Notes: generated by a model not told the origin, from the sequence alone. A stretch of 64,000 nucleotides of DNA from Hydractinia symbiolongicarpus (GCF_029227915.1 NC_079880.1:1986001-2050000); one strand, 5' to 3'. Numbered from the stretch's first letter, positions 1 to 12,639 are shown. Numbers and translations: made by a program.

Positions 1-162
1 GACGCTGAATAAAAGAAGTTTAATCGCCGGCAAACGAAAACCTGCGATTTCCCGTAAATCCTGGACTCGGTCCGTATAGTTAAAAGTATACAAGGAAAGT
101 ACCCTGTGAGTAAACTCATTTCCCAAACGAATATTTAAATTACTTTTTCACCACTAAAACGC
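1..162 (+). repeat. Partial monomer at the left edge
   Basis: The window opens inside a monomer, at GACGCTGAATAAAAG, so the array continues to the left. From about position 60 this monomer has the unusual bases GGTCCGTATAGTTAAAAG, CCCTGTGAG and ACGAATATTT. The same combination recurs at about 6754, which marks the left end of a long duplication. Confidence 0.9.
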
Positions 163-3100
163 ATGAGACTTGTAGTTTTTAAAAATGTTTTCATTTTTGA
201 TGAGACGCTGAATAAAAGAAGTTTAATCGCCGGCAAAGGAAAACCTGCGATTTCCCGTAAATCCCGGACTCGGCCCGTATAGTCAAAAGTATACAAAGAA
301 AGTACCCAGGGTGTAAACTCATTTCCCGAACGATTTTTAAATTATTTTTTCACCACTAAAACGCATGAGACTTGTAGTTTTCAAAAATGTTTTCATTTTT
401 GATTAGACGCTGAATAAAAGAAGTTTAATCGCCGGCAAACGAAAACCTGCGATTTCCCGTAAATCCCGGACTCGGCCCGTATAGTCTAAAGTATACAAAG
501 AAAGTACCCAGGGAGTAAACTCATTTCCCAAACGATTTTTTAAATTATTATTTCACCACTAAAGCCCATGAGACTTGTAGTTTTTAAAAATGTTTTCATT
601 TTTGATGAGACGCTGAATAAAAGAAGTTTAATCGCCGGCAAACGAAAACCTGCGATTTCCCGTAAATCCCGGACTCGGCCCGTATAGTCAAAAGTATACA
701 AAGAAAGTACCCAGGGTGTAAACTCATTTCCCGAACGATTTTTAAATTATTTTTTCACCACCAAAACGCATGAGACTTGTAGTTTTCAAAAATGTTTTCA
801 TTTTTGATGAGACGCTGAATAAAAGAAGTTTAATCGCCGGCAAACGAAAACCTACGATTTCCCGTAAATCCCGTACTCGGCCCGTATAGTCAAAAGTATA
901 CAAAGAAAGTACCCAGGGAGTAAACTCATTTCCCAAACGATTTTTTAAATTATTATTTCACCACTAAAGCCCATGAGACTTGTAGTTTTTAAAAATGTTT
1001 TCATTTTTGATGAGACGCTGAATAAAAGAAGTTTAATCGCCGGCAAACAAAAACCCGCAATTTCCCGTAAATCCCGGTCTCGGCCCGTATAGTCAAAAGT
1101 ATACAAGGAAAGTACCCAGTGAGTAAACTCATATCCCTAACGAATTTTTAAATTATTTTTTCACCACTAAAACGCATGAGACTTGTAGTTTTCAAAAATA
1201 TTTTCATTTTTGATGAGACGCTGAATAAAAGAAGTTTAATCGCCGGCAAACGAAAACCCGCGATTTCCCGTAAATCCCGGGCTCAGACCGTATAGTCAAA
1301 AGTATACAAAGAGAGTACCCAAGATGTAAACTCATTTCCCGAACGATTTTTTAAATTATTTTTTCACCACTAAAACGCATGAGACTTGTAGTTTTCAAAA
1401 ATGTTTTCATTTTTGATGAGACGCTGAATAAAAAAAGTATAATCGCCTGCTATCGAAAACCTGCAATTTCCCGTAAATCCCGGACTCGGCCCGTATAGTC
1501 AAAAGTATACAAAGAAAGTACCCAGGGAGTAAACTCATTTCCCAAACGATTTTTTAAATTATTATTTCACCACTAATGCCCATGAGACTTGTAGTTTTTA
1601 AAAATGTTTTCATTTTTGATGAGACGCTGAATAAAAGAAGTTTAATCGCCGGCAAACGAAAACCTGCGATTTCCCGTAAATCCCGGACTCGGCCCGTATA
1701 GTCAAAAGTATACAAAGAGAGTACCCAAGGTGTAAACTCATTTCCCGAACGATTTTTTAAATTATTTTTTCACCACTAAAACGCATGAGACTTGTAGTTT
1801 TCAAAAATGTTTTCATTTTTGATGAGACGCTGAATAAAAGAAGTTTAATCGCCTGCAAACGAAAACCTGCGATTTCCTGTAAATCCCGGACTCGGCCCGT
1901 ATAGTCAAAAGTATACAAAGAAAGTACCCAGGGAGTAAACTCATTTCCCAAACGATTTTTTAAATTATTATTTCACCACTAAAGCCCATGAGACTTGTAG
2001 TTTTTAAAAATGTTTTCATTTTTGATAAGACGCTGAATAAAAGAAGTTTAATCGCCGGCAAACGAAAACCCGCGATTTTCCGTAAATCCCGGACTCGGCC
2101 CGTATAGTCAAAAGTATACAAGGAAAGTACCCAGTGAGTAAACTTATTTCCCGAACGATTTTTAAAATTATTTTTTCACCACTAAAACGCATGAGACTTG
2201 TAGTTTTCAGAAAGGTTTTCATTTTTGATGAGACGCTTAATGAAAGTGGTTTAATCGCCGGCAAACGAAAACCTGCGATTTCCCGTAAATCCCGGGCTTG
2301 GCCCGTATAGTCGAATGTCTACAAAGAAAGTACCCTGTGAGTAAACTCATTTCCAAAACGATTTTTTAAATTATCTTTTCACCACTAAAACGCTTGAGAC
2401 TTGTAGTTTTCAAAAATGTTTTCATTTTTGATGAGACGCTAAATAAAAGAAGTTTAATTGCCGGCAAACGAAAACCCGCCATTTCCCGTAAACCCCGGAC
2501 TTGGCCCGCATAGTCAAAAGTATACAAAGAAAGTACCCAGGGTGTAAACTCATTTTCCGAACGATTTTTTAAATTATTATTTCACCACTAAAGCCCATGA
2601 GACTTGTAGTATTTAAAAATATTTTCATTTTTGATGAGACGCTGAATAAAAGAAGTTTAATCGCTGGCAAACGAAAACCCGCGACTTCCCGTAAATCCCG
2701 GGCTCGGCCCGTATAGTCAAAAGTATACAAAGAAAGTACCCAGGGAGTAAACTCATTTCCCGAACGATTTTTTAAATTATTATTTCACCACTAAACCCAT
2801 GAGACTTGTAGTTTTTAAAAATGTTTTCATTTTTGATGAGACGCTTAATAAAAGAGGTTTAATCGCCGGCAAACGAAAACCCGCGATTTCCCGTAAATCC
2901 CGGACTCAGACCGTATAGTCAAAAGTATACAAAGAGAGTACCCAAGATGTAAACTCATTTCCCGAACGATTTTTTAAATTATTTTTTCACCACTAAAACG
3001 CATGAGACTTGTAGTTTTCAAAAATGTTTTCATTTTTGATGAGACGCTGAATAAAAAAAGTATAATCGCCTGCTATCGAAAACCTGCGATTTCCCGCAAA

Positions 3101-3204
3101 TCCCGGACTCGGCCTGTATAGTCAAAAGTATACAAAGAAAGTACCCAGGGAGTAAACTCATTTCCCAAACGATTTTTTAAATTATTATTTCACCACTAAA
3201 GCCC
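60..3204 (+). repeat. Long segmental duplication, copy 1
   Basis: This stretch recurs at 6754-9492. From 60 to about 840 the offset is 6,694 bp; from about 1241 to 3204 it is 6,288 bp. The 406-bp difference is two monomers, present here and absent from copy 2. Rare shared markers include GAATATTTAAATTAC, ACCACCAAAACGC, CTCAGACCG with AAGATG, TGCTATCG, and a TTG in place of the anchor ATG at 2394. Confidence 0.88.
2191..2393 (+). repeat. Early B-type monomer in the A-type domain
   Basis: This monomer has the B features GCTTAATGAAAG, GGGCTTGG and GTCGAATG inside an A-dominated region, with private bases AAGTGG, GTCTAC and CCCTGTGAG. Its T-to-C change breaks the GTATA-N8-TATAC dyad. Copies at 8479, about 9696, 11319, about 12749 and about 14362 were spread by the segmental duplications. 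It may represent an old B lineage from which the later B monomers derive; that is inference. Confidence 0.8.
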
Positions 3205-4827
3205 ATGAGACTTGTAGTTTTTAAAAATGTTTTCATTTTTGATGAGACGCTGAATAAAAGAAGTTTAATCGCCGGCAAACGAAAACCTGCGATATCCCGT
3301 AAATCCCGGACTCGGCCCGTATAGTCAAAAGTATACAAAGAGAGTACCCAAGGTGTAAACTCATTTCCCGAACGATTTTTTAAATTATTTTTTCACCACT
3401 AAAACGCATGAGACTTGTAGTTTTCAAAAATGTTTTCATTTTTGATGAGACGCTGAATAAAAGAAGTTTAATCGCCTGCAAACGAAAACCTGCGATTTCC
3501 TGTAAATCCCGGACTCGGCCCGTATAGTCAAAAGTATACAAAGAAAGTACCCAGGGAGTAAACTCATTTCCCAAACGATTTTTTAAATTATTATTTCACC
3601 ACTAAAGCCCATGAGACTTGTAGTTTTTAAAAATGTTTTCATTTTTGATAAGACGCTGAATAAAAGAAGTTTAATCGCTGGCAAACGAAAACCTGCAATT
3701 TCCCGTAAATCCCGGACTCGGCCCGTATAGTCAAAAGTATACAAAGAAAGTACCCAGGAAATAAATTCATTTCCCGAACGATTTTTTAAATTATTTTTTC
3801 ACCACTAAAACGCATGAGACTTGTAGTTTTCAAAAATGTTTTCATTTTTGATGAGACGCTGAATAAAAGAAGTTTAATCGCCGGCAAACAAAAACCCGCG
3901 ATTTCCCGTAAATCCCGGTTTTGGCCTGTATAGTCAAAAGTACACAAAGAAAGTACCCAGGGAGTAAACTCATTTCCCGAACGATTTTTTAAATTAATTT
4001 TTCACCACTAAAACGCATGAGACTTGTAGTTTTTAAAAATGATTTCATTTTTGATGAGACGCTGAATAAAAGAAGTTTAATCGCCGGCAAACGAAAACCT
4101 GCGATTTCCCGTAAATCCTGGACTCGGCCCGTATAGTCAAAAGTATACAAAGAAAGTACCCAGGGAGTAAACTCATTTCCCAAACGATTTTTTAAATTAT
4201 TATTTCACCAATAAAACGCATGAGACTTGTAGTTTTCAAGAATGTTTTCATTTTTGATGAGACGCTGAATTAAAGAAGTTTAATCGCTGGCAAACGAAAA
4301 CCTGCGATTTCCCGTAAATCCCGGACTCGGCCCGTATAGTCAAAAGTATACAAAGAAAGTACCCAGGGAGTAAACTCATTTCCCAAACGATTTTTTAAAT
4401 TATTATTTAACCAATAAAGCCCATGAGACTTGTTGTTTTTAAAAATGTTTTCATTTTTGATGAGACGCTGAATAAAAGAAGTTTAATCGCCGGCAAACGA
4501 AAACCTGCGATTTCCCGTAAATCCCGGCTTGGCCCGTATAGTCAAAAGTATACAAAGAAAGTACCCAAGGAGTAAACTCATTTCCCGAACGATTTTTTAA
4601 ATTACTTTTTCACCACTAAAACGCATGAGACTTGTAGTTCTTAAAAATGTTTTCATTTTTGATGAGACGCTGAATAAAAGAAGTTTAATCGCCGGCAAAC
4701 GAAAACCTGCGATTTCCCGTAAATCCTGGACTCGGCCCGTATAGTCAAAAGTATACAAAGAAAGTACCCAGGGAGTAAACTCATTTCCCAAACGATTTTT
4801 TAAATTATTATTTCACCACTAAAGCCC
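3205..4827 (+). repeat. 8-monomer HOR, 1,623 bp, copy 1
   Basis: Eight monomers with private markers: GATATCCC in monomer 1, TCGCCTGC and TTCCTG in monomer 2, GATAAGACG and GAAATAAATTC in monomer 3, GAATTAAAG and CAAGAATG later, a TTAACCAATAAAG spacer, and CCCGGCTTGG with two bases missing. Every marker repeats 1,623 bp downstream. I found no difference in the stretches I compared base by base, so the duplication is very recent or an assembly effect. Confidence 0.93.
3424..3445. other. Representative 9-bp dyad in A monomers
   Basis: Arms TCAAAAATG (3424-3432) and CATTTTTGA (3437-3445) around a TTTT spacer, a perfect inverted repeat directly after the monomer anchor. Monomers with GTAGTTTTTA lose only the outer pair. 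D monomers, X monomers and the 46-bp-deleted form lose more of it. I saw no compensating changes, so function is not shown. Confidence 0.7.
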
Positions 4828-6450
4828 ATGAGACTTGTAGTTTTTAAAAATGTTTTCATTTTTGATGAGACGCTGAATAAAAGAAGTTTAATCGCCGGCA
4901 AACGAAAACCTGCGATATCCCGTAAATCCCGGACTCGGCCCGTATAGTCAAAAGTATACAAAGAGAGTACCCAAGGTGTAAACTCATTTCCCGAACGATT
5001 TTTTAAATTATTTTTTCACCACTAAAACGCATGAGACTTGTAGTTTTCAAAAATGTTTTCATTTTTGATGAGACGCTGAATAAAAGAAGTTTAATCGCCT
5101 GCAAACGAAAACCTGCGATTTCCTGTAAATCCCGGACTCGGCCCGTATAGTCAAAAGTATACAAAGAAAGTACCCAGGGAGTAAACTCATTTCCCAAACG
5201 ATTTTTTAAATTATTATTTCACCACTAAAGCCCATGAGACTTGTAGTTTTTAAAAATGTTTTCATTTTTGATAAGACGCTGAATAAAAGAAGTTTAATCG
5301 CTGGCAAACGAAAACCTGCAATTTCCCGTAAATCCCGGACTCGGCCCGTATAGTCAAAAGTATACAAAGAAAGTACCCAGGAAATAAATTCATTTCCCGA
5401 ACGATTTTTTAAATTATTTTTTCACCACTAAAACGCATGAGACTTGTAGTTTTCAAAAATGTTTTCATTTTTGATGAGACGCTGAATAAAAGAAGTTTAA
5501 TCGCCGGCAAACAAAAACCCGCGATTTCCCGTAAATCCCGGTTTTGGCCTGTATAGTCAAAAGTACACAAAGAAAGTACCCAGGGAGTAAACTCATTTCC
5601 CGAACGATTTTTTAAATTAATTTTTCACCACTAAAACGCATGAGACTTGTAGTTTTTAAAAATGATTTCATTTTTGATGAGACGCTGAATAAAAGAAGTT
5701 TAATCGCCGGCAAACGAAAACCTGCGATTTCCCGTAAATCCTGGACTCGGCCCGTATAGTCAAAAGTATACAAAGAAAGTACCCAGGGAGTAAACTCATT
5801 TCCCAAACGATTTTTTAAATTATTATTTCACCAATAAAACGCATGAGACTTGTAGTTTTCAAGAATGTTTTCATTTTTGATGAGACGCTGAATTAAAGAA
5901 GTTTAATCGCTGGCAAACGAAAACCTGCGATTTCCCGTAAATCCCGGACTCGGCCCGTATAGTCAAAAGTATACAAAGAAAGTACCCAGGGAGTAAACTC
6001 ATTTCCCAAACGATTTTTTAAATTATTATTTAACCAATAAAGCCCATGAGACTTGTTGTTTTTAAAAATGTTTTCATTTTTGATGAGACGCTGAATAAAA
6101 GAAGTTTAATCGCCGGCAAACGAAAACCTGCGATTTCCCGTAAATCCCGGCTTGGCCCGTATAGTCAAAAGTATACAAAGAAAGTACCCAAGGAGTAAAC
6201 TCATTTCCCGAACGATTTTTTAAATTACTTTTTCACCACTAAAACGCATGAGACTTGTAGTTCTTAAAAATGTTTTCATTTTTGATGAGACGCTGAATAA
6301 AAGAAGTTTAATCGCCGGCAAACGAAAACCTGCGATTTCCCGTAAATCCTGGACTCGGCCCGTATAGTCAAAAGTATACAAAGAAAGTACCCAGGGAGTA
6401 AACTCATTTCCCAAACGATTTTTTAAATTATTATTTCACCACTAAAACGC
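4828..6450 (+). repeat. 8-monomer HOR, 1,623 bp, copy 2
   Basis: Tandem second copy of 3205-4827. It ends at 6450; the next monomer has the CAAGAATG variant instead of restarting the HOR. Confidence 0.93.
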
Positions 6451-6753
6451 ATGAGACTTGTAGTTTTCAAGAATGTTTTCATTTTTGATGAGACACTGAA
6501 TAAAAGCAGTTTAATCGCTGGCAAACGAAAACCTGCGATTTCCCGTAAATCCCGGACTCGGCCCGTATAGTCAAAAGTGTACAAAGAAAGTACCCAGGGA
6601 ATAAACTCATTTCCCGAACGATTTTTTAAATTATTTTTTCACCACTAAAACGCATGAGACTTGTAGTTTTGAAAAATGTATTCATTTTTGATGAGACGCT
6701 GAATAAAAGAAGTTTAATCGCCGGCAAACAAAAACCCGCGATTTCCCGTAAAT
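6451..6753 (+). repeat. Linker monomers between two duplications
   Basis: One full monomer (6451, with CAAGAATG and GAGACACTG) and about half of the next (6654, with TTTTGAAAAATGTATTC) join the 1,623-bp HOR pair to copy 2 of the left block. They are A-type and carry a few private substitutions. Confidence 0.8.
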
Positions 6754-9492
6754 CCTGGACTCGGTCCGTATAGTTAAAAGTATACAAGGAAAGTACCCTG
6801 TGAGTAAACTCATTTCCCAAACGAATATTTAAATTACTTTTTCACCACTAAAACGCATGAGACTTGTAGTTTTTAAAAATGTTTTCATTTTTGATGAGAC
6901 GCTGAATAAAAGAAGTTTAATCGCCGGCAAACGAAAACCTGCGATTTCCCGTAAATCCCGGACTCGGCCCGTATAGTCAAAAGTATACAAAGAAAGTACC
7001 CAGGGTGTAAACTCATTTCCCGAACGATTTTTAAATTATTTTTTCACCACTAAAACGCATGAGACTTGTAGTTTTCAAAAATGTTTTCATTTTTGATGAG
7101 ACGCTGAATAAAAGAAGTTTAATCGCCGGCAAACGAAAACCTGCGATTTCCCGTAAATCCCGGACTCGGCCCGTATAGTCAAAAGTATACAAAGAAAGTA
7201 CCCAGGGAGTAAACTCATTTCCCAAACGATTTTTTAAATTATTATTTCACCACTAAAGCCCATGAGACTTGTAGTTTTTAAAAATGTTTTCATTTTTGAT
7301 GAGACGCTGAATAAAAGAAGTTTAATCGCCGGCAAACGAAAACCTGCGATTTCCCGTAAATCCCGGACTCGGCCCGTATAGTCAAAAGTATACAAAGAAA
7401 GTACCCAGGGTGTAAACTCATTTCCCGAACGATTTTTAAATTATTTTTTCACCACCAAAACGCATGAGACTTGTAGTTTTCAAAAATGTTTTCATTTTTG
7501 ATGAGACGCTGAATAAAAGAAGTTTAATCGCCGGCAAACGAAAACCCGCGATTTCCCGTAAATCCCGGACTCAGACCGTATAGTCAAAAGTATACAAAGA
7601 GAGTACCCAAGATGTAAACTCATTTCCCGAACGATTTTTTAAATTATTTTTTCACCACTAAAACGCATGAGACTTGTAGTTTTCAAAAATGTTTTCATTT
7701 TTGATGAGACGCTGAATAAAAAAAGTATAATCGCCTGCTATCGAAAACCTGCAATTTCCCGTAAATCCCGGACTCGGCCCGTATAGTCAAAAGTATACAA
7801 AGAAAGTACCCAGGGAGTAAACTCATTTCCCAAACGATTTTTTAAATTATTATTTCACCACTAATGCCCATGAGACTTGTAGTTTTTAAAAATGTTTTCA
7901 TTTTTGATGAGACGCTGAATAAAAGAAGTTTAATCGCCGGCAAACGAAAACCTGCGATTTCCCGTAAATCCCGGACTCGGCCCGTATAGTCAAAAGTATA
8001 CAAAGAGAGTACCCAAGGTGTAAACTCATTTCCCGAACGATTTTTTAAATTATTTTTTCACCACTAAAACGCATGAGACTTGTAGTTTTCAAAAATGTTT
8101 TCATTTTTGATGAGACGCTGAATAAAAGAAGTTTAATCGCCTGCAAACGAAAACCTGCGATTTCCTGTAAATCCCGGACTAGGCCCGTATAGTCAAAAGT
8201 ATACAAAGAAAGTACCCAGGGAGTAAACTCATTTCCCAAACGATTTTTTAAATTATTATTTCACCACTAAAGCCCATGAGACTTGTAGTTTTTAAAAATG
8301 TTTTCATTTTTGATAAGACGCTGAATAAAAGAAGTTTAATCGCCGGCAAACGAAAACCCGCGATTTTCCGTAAATCCCGGACTCGGCCCGTATAGTCAAA
8401 AGTATACAAGGAAAGTACCCAGTGAGTAAACTTATTTCCCGAACGATTTTTAAAATTATTTTTTCACCACTAAAACGCATGAGACTTGTAGTTTTCAGAA
8501 AGGTTTTCATTTTTGATGAGACGCTTAATGAAAGTGGTTTAATCGCCGGCAAACGAAAACCTGCGATTTCCCGTAAATCCCGGGCTTGGCCCGTATAGTC
8601 GAATGTCTACAAAGAAAGTACCCTGTGAGTAAACTCATTTCCAAAACGATTTTTTAAATTATCTTTTCACCACTAAAACGCTTGAGACTTGTAGTTTTCA
8701 AAAATGTTTTCATTTTTGATGAGACGCTAAATAAAAGAAGTTTAATTGCCGGCAAACGAAAACCCGCCATTTCCCGTAAACCCCGGACTTGGCCCGCATA
8801 GTCAAAAGTATACAAAGAAAGTACCCAGGGTGTAAACTCATTTTCCGAACGATTTTTTAAATTATTATTTCACCACTAAAGCCCATGAGACTTGTAGTAT
8901 TTAAAAATATTTTCATTTTTGATGAGACGCTGAATAAAAGAAGTTTAATCGCTGGCAAACGAAAACCCGCGACTTCCCGTAAATCCCGGACTCGGCCCGT
9001 ATAGTCAAAAGTATACAAAGAAAGTACCCAGGGAGTAAACTCATTTCCCGAACGATTTTTTAAATTATTATTTCACCACTAAACCCATGAGACTTGTAGT
9101 TTTTAAAAATGTTTTCATTTTTGATGAGACGCTTAATAAAAGAGGTTTAATCGCCGGCAAACGAAAACCCGCGATTTCCCGTAAATCCCGGACTCAGACC
9201 GTATAGTCAAAAGTATACAAAGAGAGTACCCAAGATGTAAACTCATTTCCCGAACGATTTTTTAAATTATTTTTTCACCACTAAAACGCATGAGACTTGT
9301 AGTTTTCAAAAATGTTTTCATTTTTGATGAGACGCTGAATAAAAAAAGTATAGTCGCCTGCTATCGAAAACCTGCGATTTCCCGTAAATCCCGGACTCGG
9401 CCTGTAGAGTCAAAAGTATACAAAGAAAGTACCCAGGGAGTAAACTCATTTCCCAAACGATTTTTTAAATTATTATTTCACCACTAAAGCCC
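6754..9492 (+). repeat. Long segmental duplication, copy 2 (two monomers shorter)
   Basis: Matches 60-3204. The offset changes from 6,694 to 6,288 bp inside the monomer anchored at 7464: its upstream spacer ACCACCAAAACGC matches the monomer at 770, while its CTCAGACCG core matches the monomer at 1176. That is an exact two-monomer loss or gain through a hybrid monomer. Only scattered substitutions separate the copies. Confidence 0.88.
8276..9492 (+). repeat. 6-monomer tandem unit, 1,217 bp, copy 1
   Basis: Six monomers from the GATAAGACG monomer to the TGCTATCG monomer, repeated immediately at 9493-10709. Shared rare bases: CAGAAAGG, the TTG anchor variant, GTAAACCCCGG, GTATTTAAAAATATTTTC and GTAGAGTC. 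Confidence 0.92.
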
Positions 9493-10709
9493 ATGAGACT
9501 TGTAGTTTTTAAAAATGTTTTCATTTTTGATGAGACGCTGAATAAAAGAAGTTTAATCGCCGGCAAACGAAAACCCGCGATTTTCCGTAAATCCCGGACT
9601 CGGCCCGTATAGTCAAAAGTATACAAGGAAAGTACCCAGTGAGTAAACTTATTTCCCGAACGATTTTTAAAATTATTTTTTCACCACTAAAACGCATGAG
9701 ACTTGTAGTTTTCAGAAAGGTTTTCATTTTTGATGAGACGCTTAATGAAAGTGGTTTAATCGCCGGCAAACGAAAACCTGCGATTTCCCGTAAATCCCGG
9801 GCTTGGCCCGTATAGTCGAATGTCTACAAAGAAAGTACCCTGTGAGTAAACTCATTTCCAAAACGATTTTTTAAATTATCTTTTCACCACTAAAACGCTT
9901 GAGACTTGTAGTTTTCAAAAATGTTTTCATTTTTGATGAGACGCTAAATAAAAGAAGTTTAATTGCCGGCAAACGAAAACCCGCCATTTCCCGTAAACCC
10001 CGGACTTGGCCCGCATAGTCAAAAGTATACAAAGAAAGTACCCAGGGTGTAAACTCATTTTCCGAACGATTTTTTAAATTATTATTTCACCACTAAAGCC
10101 CATGAGACTTGTAGTATTTAAAAATATTTTCATTTTTGATGAGACGCTGAATAAAAGAAGTTTAATCGCTGGCAAACGAAAACCCGCGACTTCCCGTAAA
10201 TCCCGGACTCGGCCCGTATAGTCAAAAGTATACAAAGAAAGTACCCAGGGAGTAAACTCATTTCCCGAACGATTTTTTAAATTATTATTTCACCACTAAA
10301 CCCATGAGACTTGTAGTTTTTAAAAATGTTTTCATTTTTGATGAGACGCTTAATAAAAGAGGTTTAATCGCCGGCAAACGAAAACCCGCGATTTCCCGTA
10401 AATCCCGGACTCAGACCGTATAGTCAAAAGTATACAAAGAGAGTACCCAAGATGTAAACTCATTTCCCGAACGATTTTTTAAATTATTTTTTCACCACTA
10501 AAACGCATGAGACTTGTAGTTTTCAAAAATGTTTTCATTTTTGATGAGACGCTGAATAAAAAAAGTATAGTCGCCTGCTATCGAAAACCTGCGATTTCCC
10601 GTAAATCCCGGACTCGGCCTGTAGAGTCAAAAGTATACAAAGAAAGTACCCAGGGAGTAAACTCATTTCCCAAACGATTTTTTAAATTATTATTTCACCA
10701 CTAAAGCCC
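9493..10709 (+). repeat. 6-monomer tandem unit, 1,217 bp, copy 2
   Basis: Second copy of 8276-9492. The first monomer has GATGAGACG where copy 1 has GATAAGACG. The monomer at 10710 then resumes the GATATCCC type seen at 3205 and 4828. Confidence 0.92.
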
Positions 10710-11460
10710 ATGAGACTTGTAGTTTTTAAAAATGTTTTCATTTTTGATGAGACGCTGAATAAAAGAAGTTTAATCGCCGGCAAACGAAAACCTGCGATAT
10801 CCCGTAAATCCCGGACTCGGCCCGTATAGTCAAAAGTATACAAAGAGAGTACCCAAGGTGTAAACTCATTTCCCGAACGATTTTTTAAATTATTTTTTCA
10901 CCACTAAAACGCATGAGACTTGTAGTTTTCAAAAATGTTTTCATTTTCGATGAGACGCTGAATAAAAGAAGTTTAATCGCCTGCAAACGAAAACCTGCGA
11001 TTTCCTGTAAATCCCGGACTCGGCCCGTATAGTCAAAAGTATACAAAGAAAGTACCCAGGGAGTAAACTCATTTCCCAAACGATTTTTTAAATTATTATT
11101 TCACCACTAAAGCCCATGAGACTTGTAGTTTTTAAAAATGTTTTCATTTTTGATAAGACGCTGAATAAAAGAAGTTTAATCGCCGGCAAACGAAAACCCG
11201 CGATTTTCCGTAAATCCCGGACTCGGCCCGTATAGTCAAAAGTGTACAAGGAAAGTACCCAGTGAGTAAACTTATTTCCCGAACGATTTTTAAAATTATT
11301 TTTTCACCACTAAAACGCATGAGACTTGTAGTTTTCAGAAATGTTTTCATTTTTGATGAGACGCTTAATGAAAGTGGTTTAATCGCCGGCAAACGAAAAC
11401 CTGCGATTTCCCGTAAATCCCGGGCTTGGCCCGTATAGTCGAATGTCTACAAAGAAAGTA
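9600..11460 (+). repeat. Segment repeated 3,043 bp downstream, copy 1
   Basis: About 1.86 kb (9 monomers) matching 12640-14505 at a constant 3,043-bp offset. Checked markers: the TTG-anchor monomer (9898 and 12941), TGCTATCG (10576 and 13619) and TTTTCGATGAG. Ends are approximate. Confidence 0.82.
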
Positions 11461-12068
11461 CCCTGTGAGTAAACTCATTTCCAAAACGATTTTTTAAAGT
11501 ATCTTTTTACCACTAAAACGCTTGAGACTTGTAGTTTTCAAAAATGTTTTCATTTTTGATGAGACGCTAAATAAAAGAAGTTTAATTGCCGGCAAACGAA
11601 AACCCGCCATTTCCCGTAAACCCCGGACTTGGCCCGCATAGTCAAAAGTATACAAAGAAAGTACCCAGGGTGTAAACTCATTTTCCGAACGATTTTTTAA
11701 ATTATTATTTCACCACTAAAGCCCATGAGACTTGTAGTATTTAAAAATATTTTCATTTTTGATGAGACGCTGAATAAAAGAAGTTTAATCGCTGGCAAAC
11801 GAAAACCCGCGACTTCCCGTAAATCCCGGACTCGGCCCGTATTGTCAAAAGTATACAAAGAAAGTACCCAGGGAGTAAACTCATTTCCCGAACGATTTTT
11901 TAAATTATTTTTTCACCACTAAAACGCATGAGACTTGAAGTTTTCAAAAATGTTTTCATTTTTGATGAGACGATGAATAAAAGAAGTTTAATCGCCGGCA
12001 AACGAAAACCTGCGATTTCCCGTAAATCCCGGACTCGGCCCGTATAGTCAAAAGTATACAAAGAAAGT
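10710..12068 (+). repeat. A-type monomers ending the left domain
   Basis: In order these resemble the monomers at 3205, 3408, 1988, 2191, 2394 and 2597, a shuffled selection from the left domain. TTTTCGATGAG at about 10947 is a private marker that recurs 3,043 bp on at about 13990. The monomer at 11928 has ACTTGAAG and GACGATGAATAAAAG and leads into the first CCCGGGG. Confidence 0.8.
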
Positions 12069-12639
12069 ACCCGGGGTGTAAACTCATTTCCCGAACGATT
12101 TTTTAAATTATTATTTCACCACTAAACCCATGAGACTTGTAGTTTTTAAAAATGTTTTCATTTTTGATGAGACGCTTAATAAAAGAGGTTTAATCGCCGG
12201 CAAACGAAATCCTGCGATTTCCCGTAAATCCCGAGCTTGGCCCGTATAGTCGAATGTATACAAAGAAAGTACCCAGGAAGTAAACTCATTTCCCGAACGA
12301 TTTTTTAAATTTCTTTTTCACCACTAAAACGCATGAGACTTGTAGTTTTCAAAAATGTTTTCATTTTTGATGAGACGCTTAATAAAAGAGGTTTAATCGC
12401 CGGCAAACGAAAACCCGCGATTTCCCGTAAATCCCGGACTCAGACCGTATAGTCAAAAGTATACAAAGAGAGTACCCAAGATGTAAACTCATTTCCCGAA
12501 CGATTTTTTAAATTAGTTTTTCACCACTAAAACGCATGAGACTTGTAGTTTTTAAAAATGTTTTCATTTTTGATGAGACGCTTAATAAAAGAGGTTTAAT
12601 CGCCGGCAAACGAAATCCTGCGATTTCCCGTAAATCCCG

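Larger units (their letters stand above)
1..12068 (+). repeat. Left domain: A-type-dominated satellite
   Basis: Nearly all monomers have the A core (GGACTCGG, GTCAAAAG) followed by CCCAGGG, CCCAAGG or similar, alternating between spacers ending AAACGC and AAAGCCC. I saw no CCCGGGG monomer here; the first is at about 12069. B-type cores occur only sporadically, in a monomer with GCTTAATGAAAGTGG, GTCGAATGTCTAC and CCCTGTGAG (2191, 8479, about 9696, 11319). No 8-bp-deleted, 46-bp-deleted or C-type monomer is present. Confidence 0.85.

Noticed and set aside
88-176. Ancient half-monomer duplication suggested by ATTTCCCG occurring twice per monomer about 81 bp apart
   Set aside because: The similarity is limited to about eight bases and does not extend, so chance is as likely.
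742-936. Recurrent ~64-codon minus-strand open frame found in many monomers
   Set aside because: It is simply the satellite read in one frame. Its copies follow the 203-bp period, 203 is not a multiple of three, single substitutions open or close it, and no ribosome-site, promoter or domain is evident.
9290-9487. 65-codon plus-strand frames starting at the monomer anchor ATG (also 10507, 11725, 36838, 39046, 62037)
   Set aside because: They open only where the in-frame TAG of GTATAGTC is mutated (for example GTAGAGTC, CGCAGAGTC, GTATTGTC) and end in the next monomer. No conservation beyond the satellite itself.
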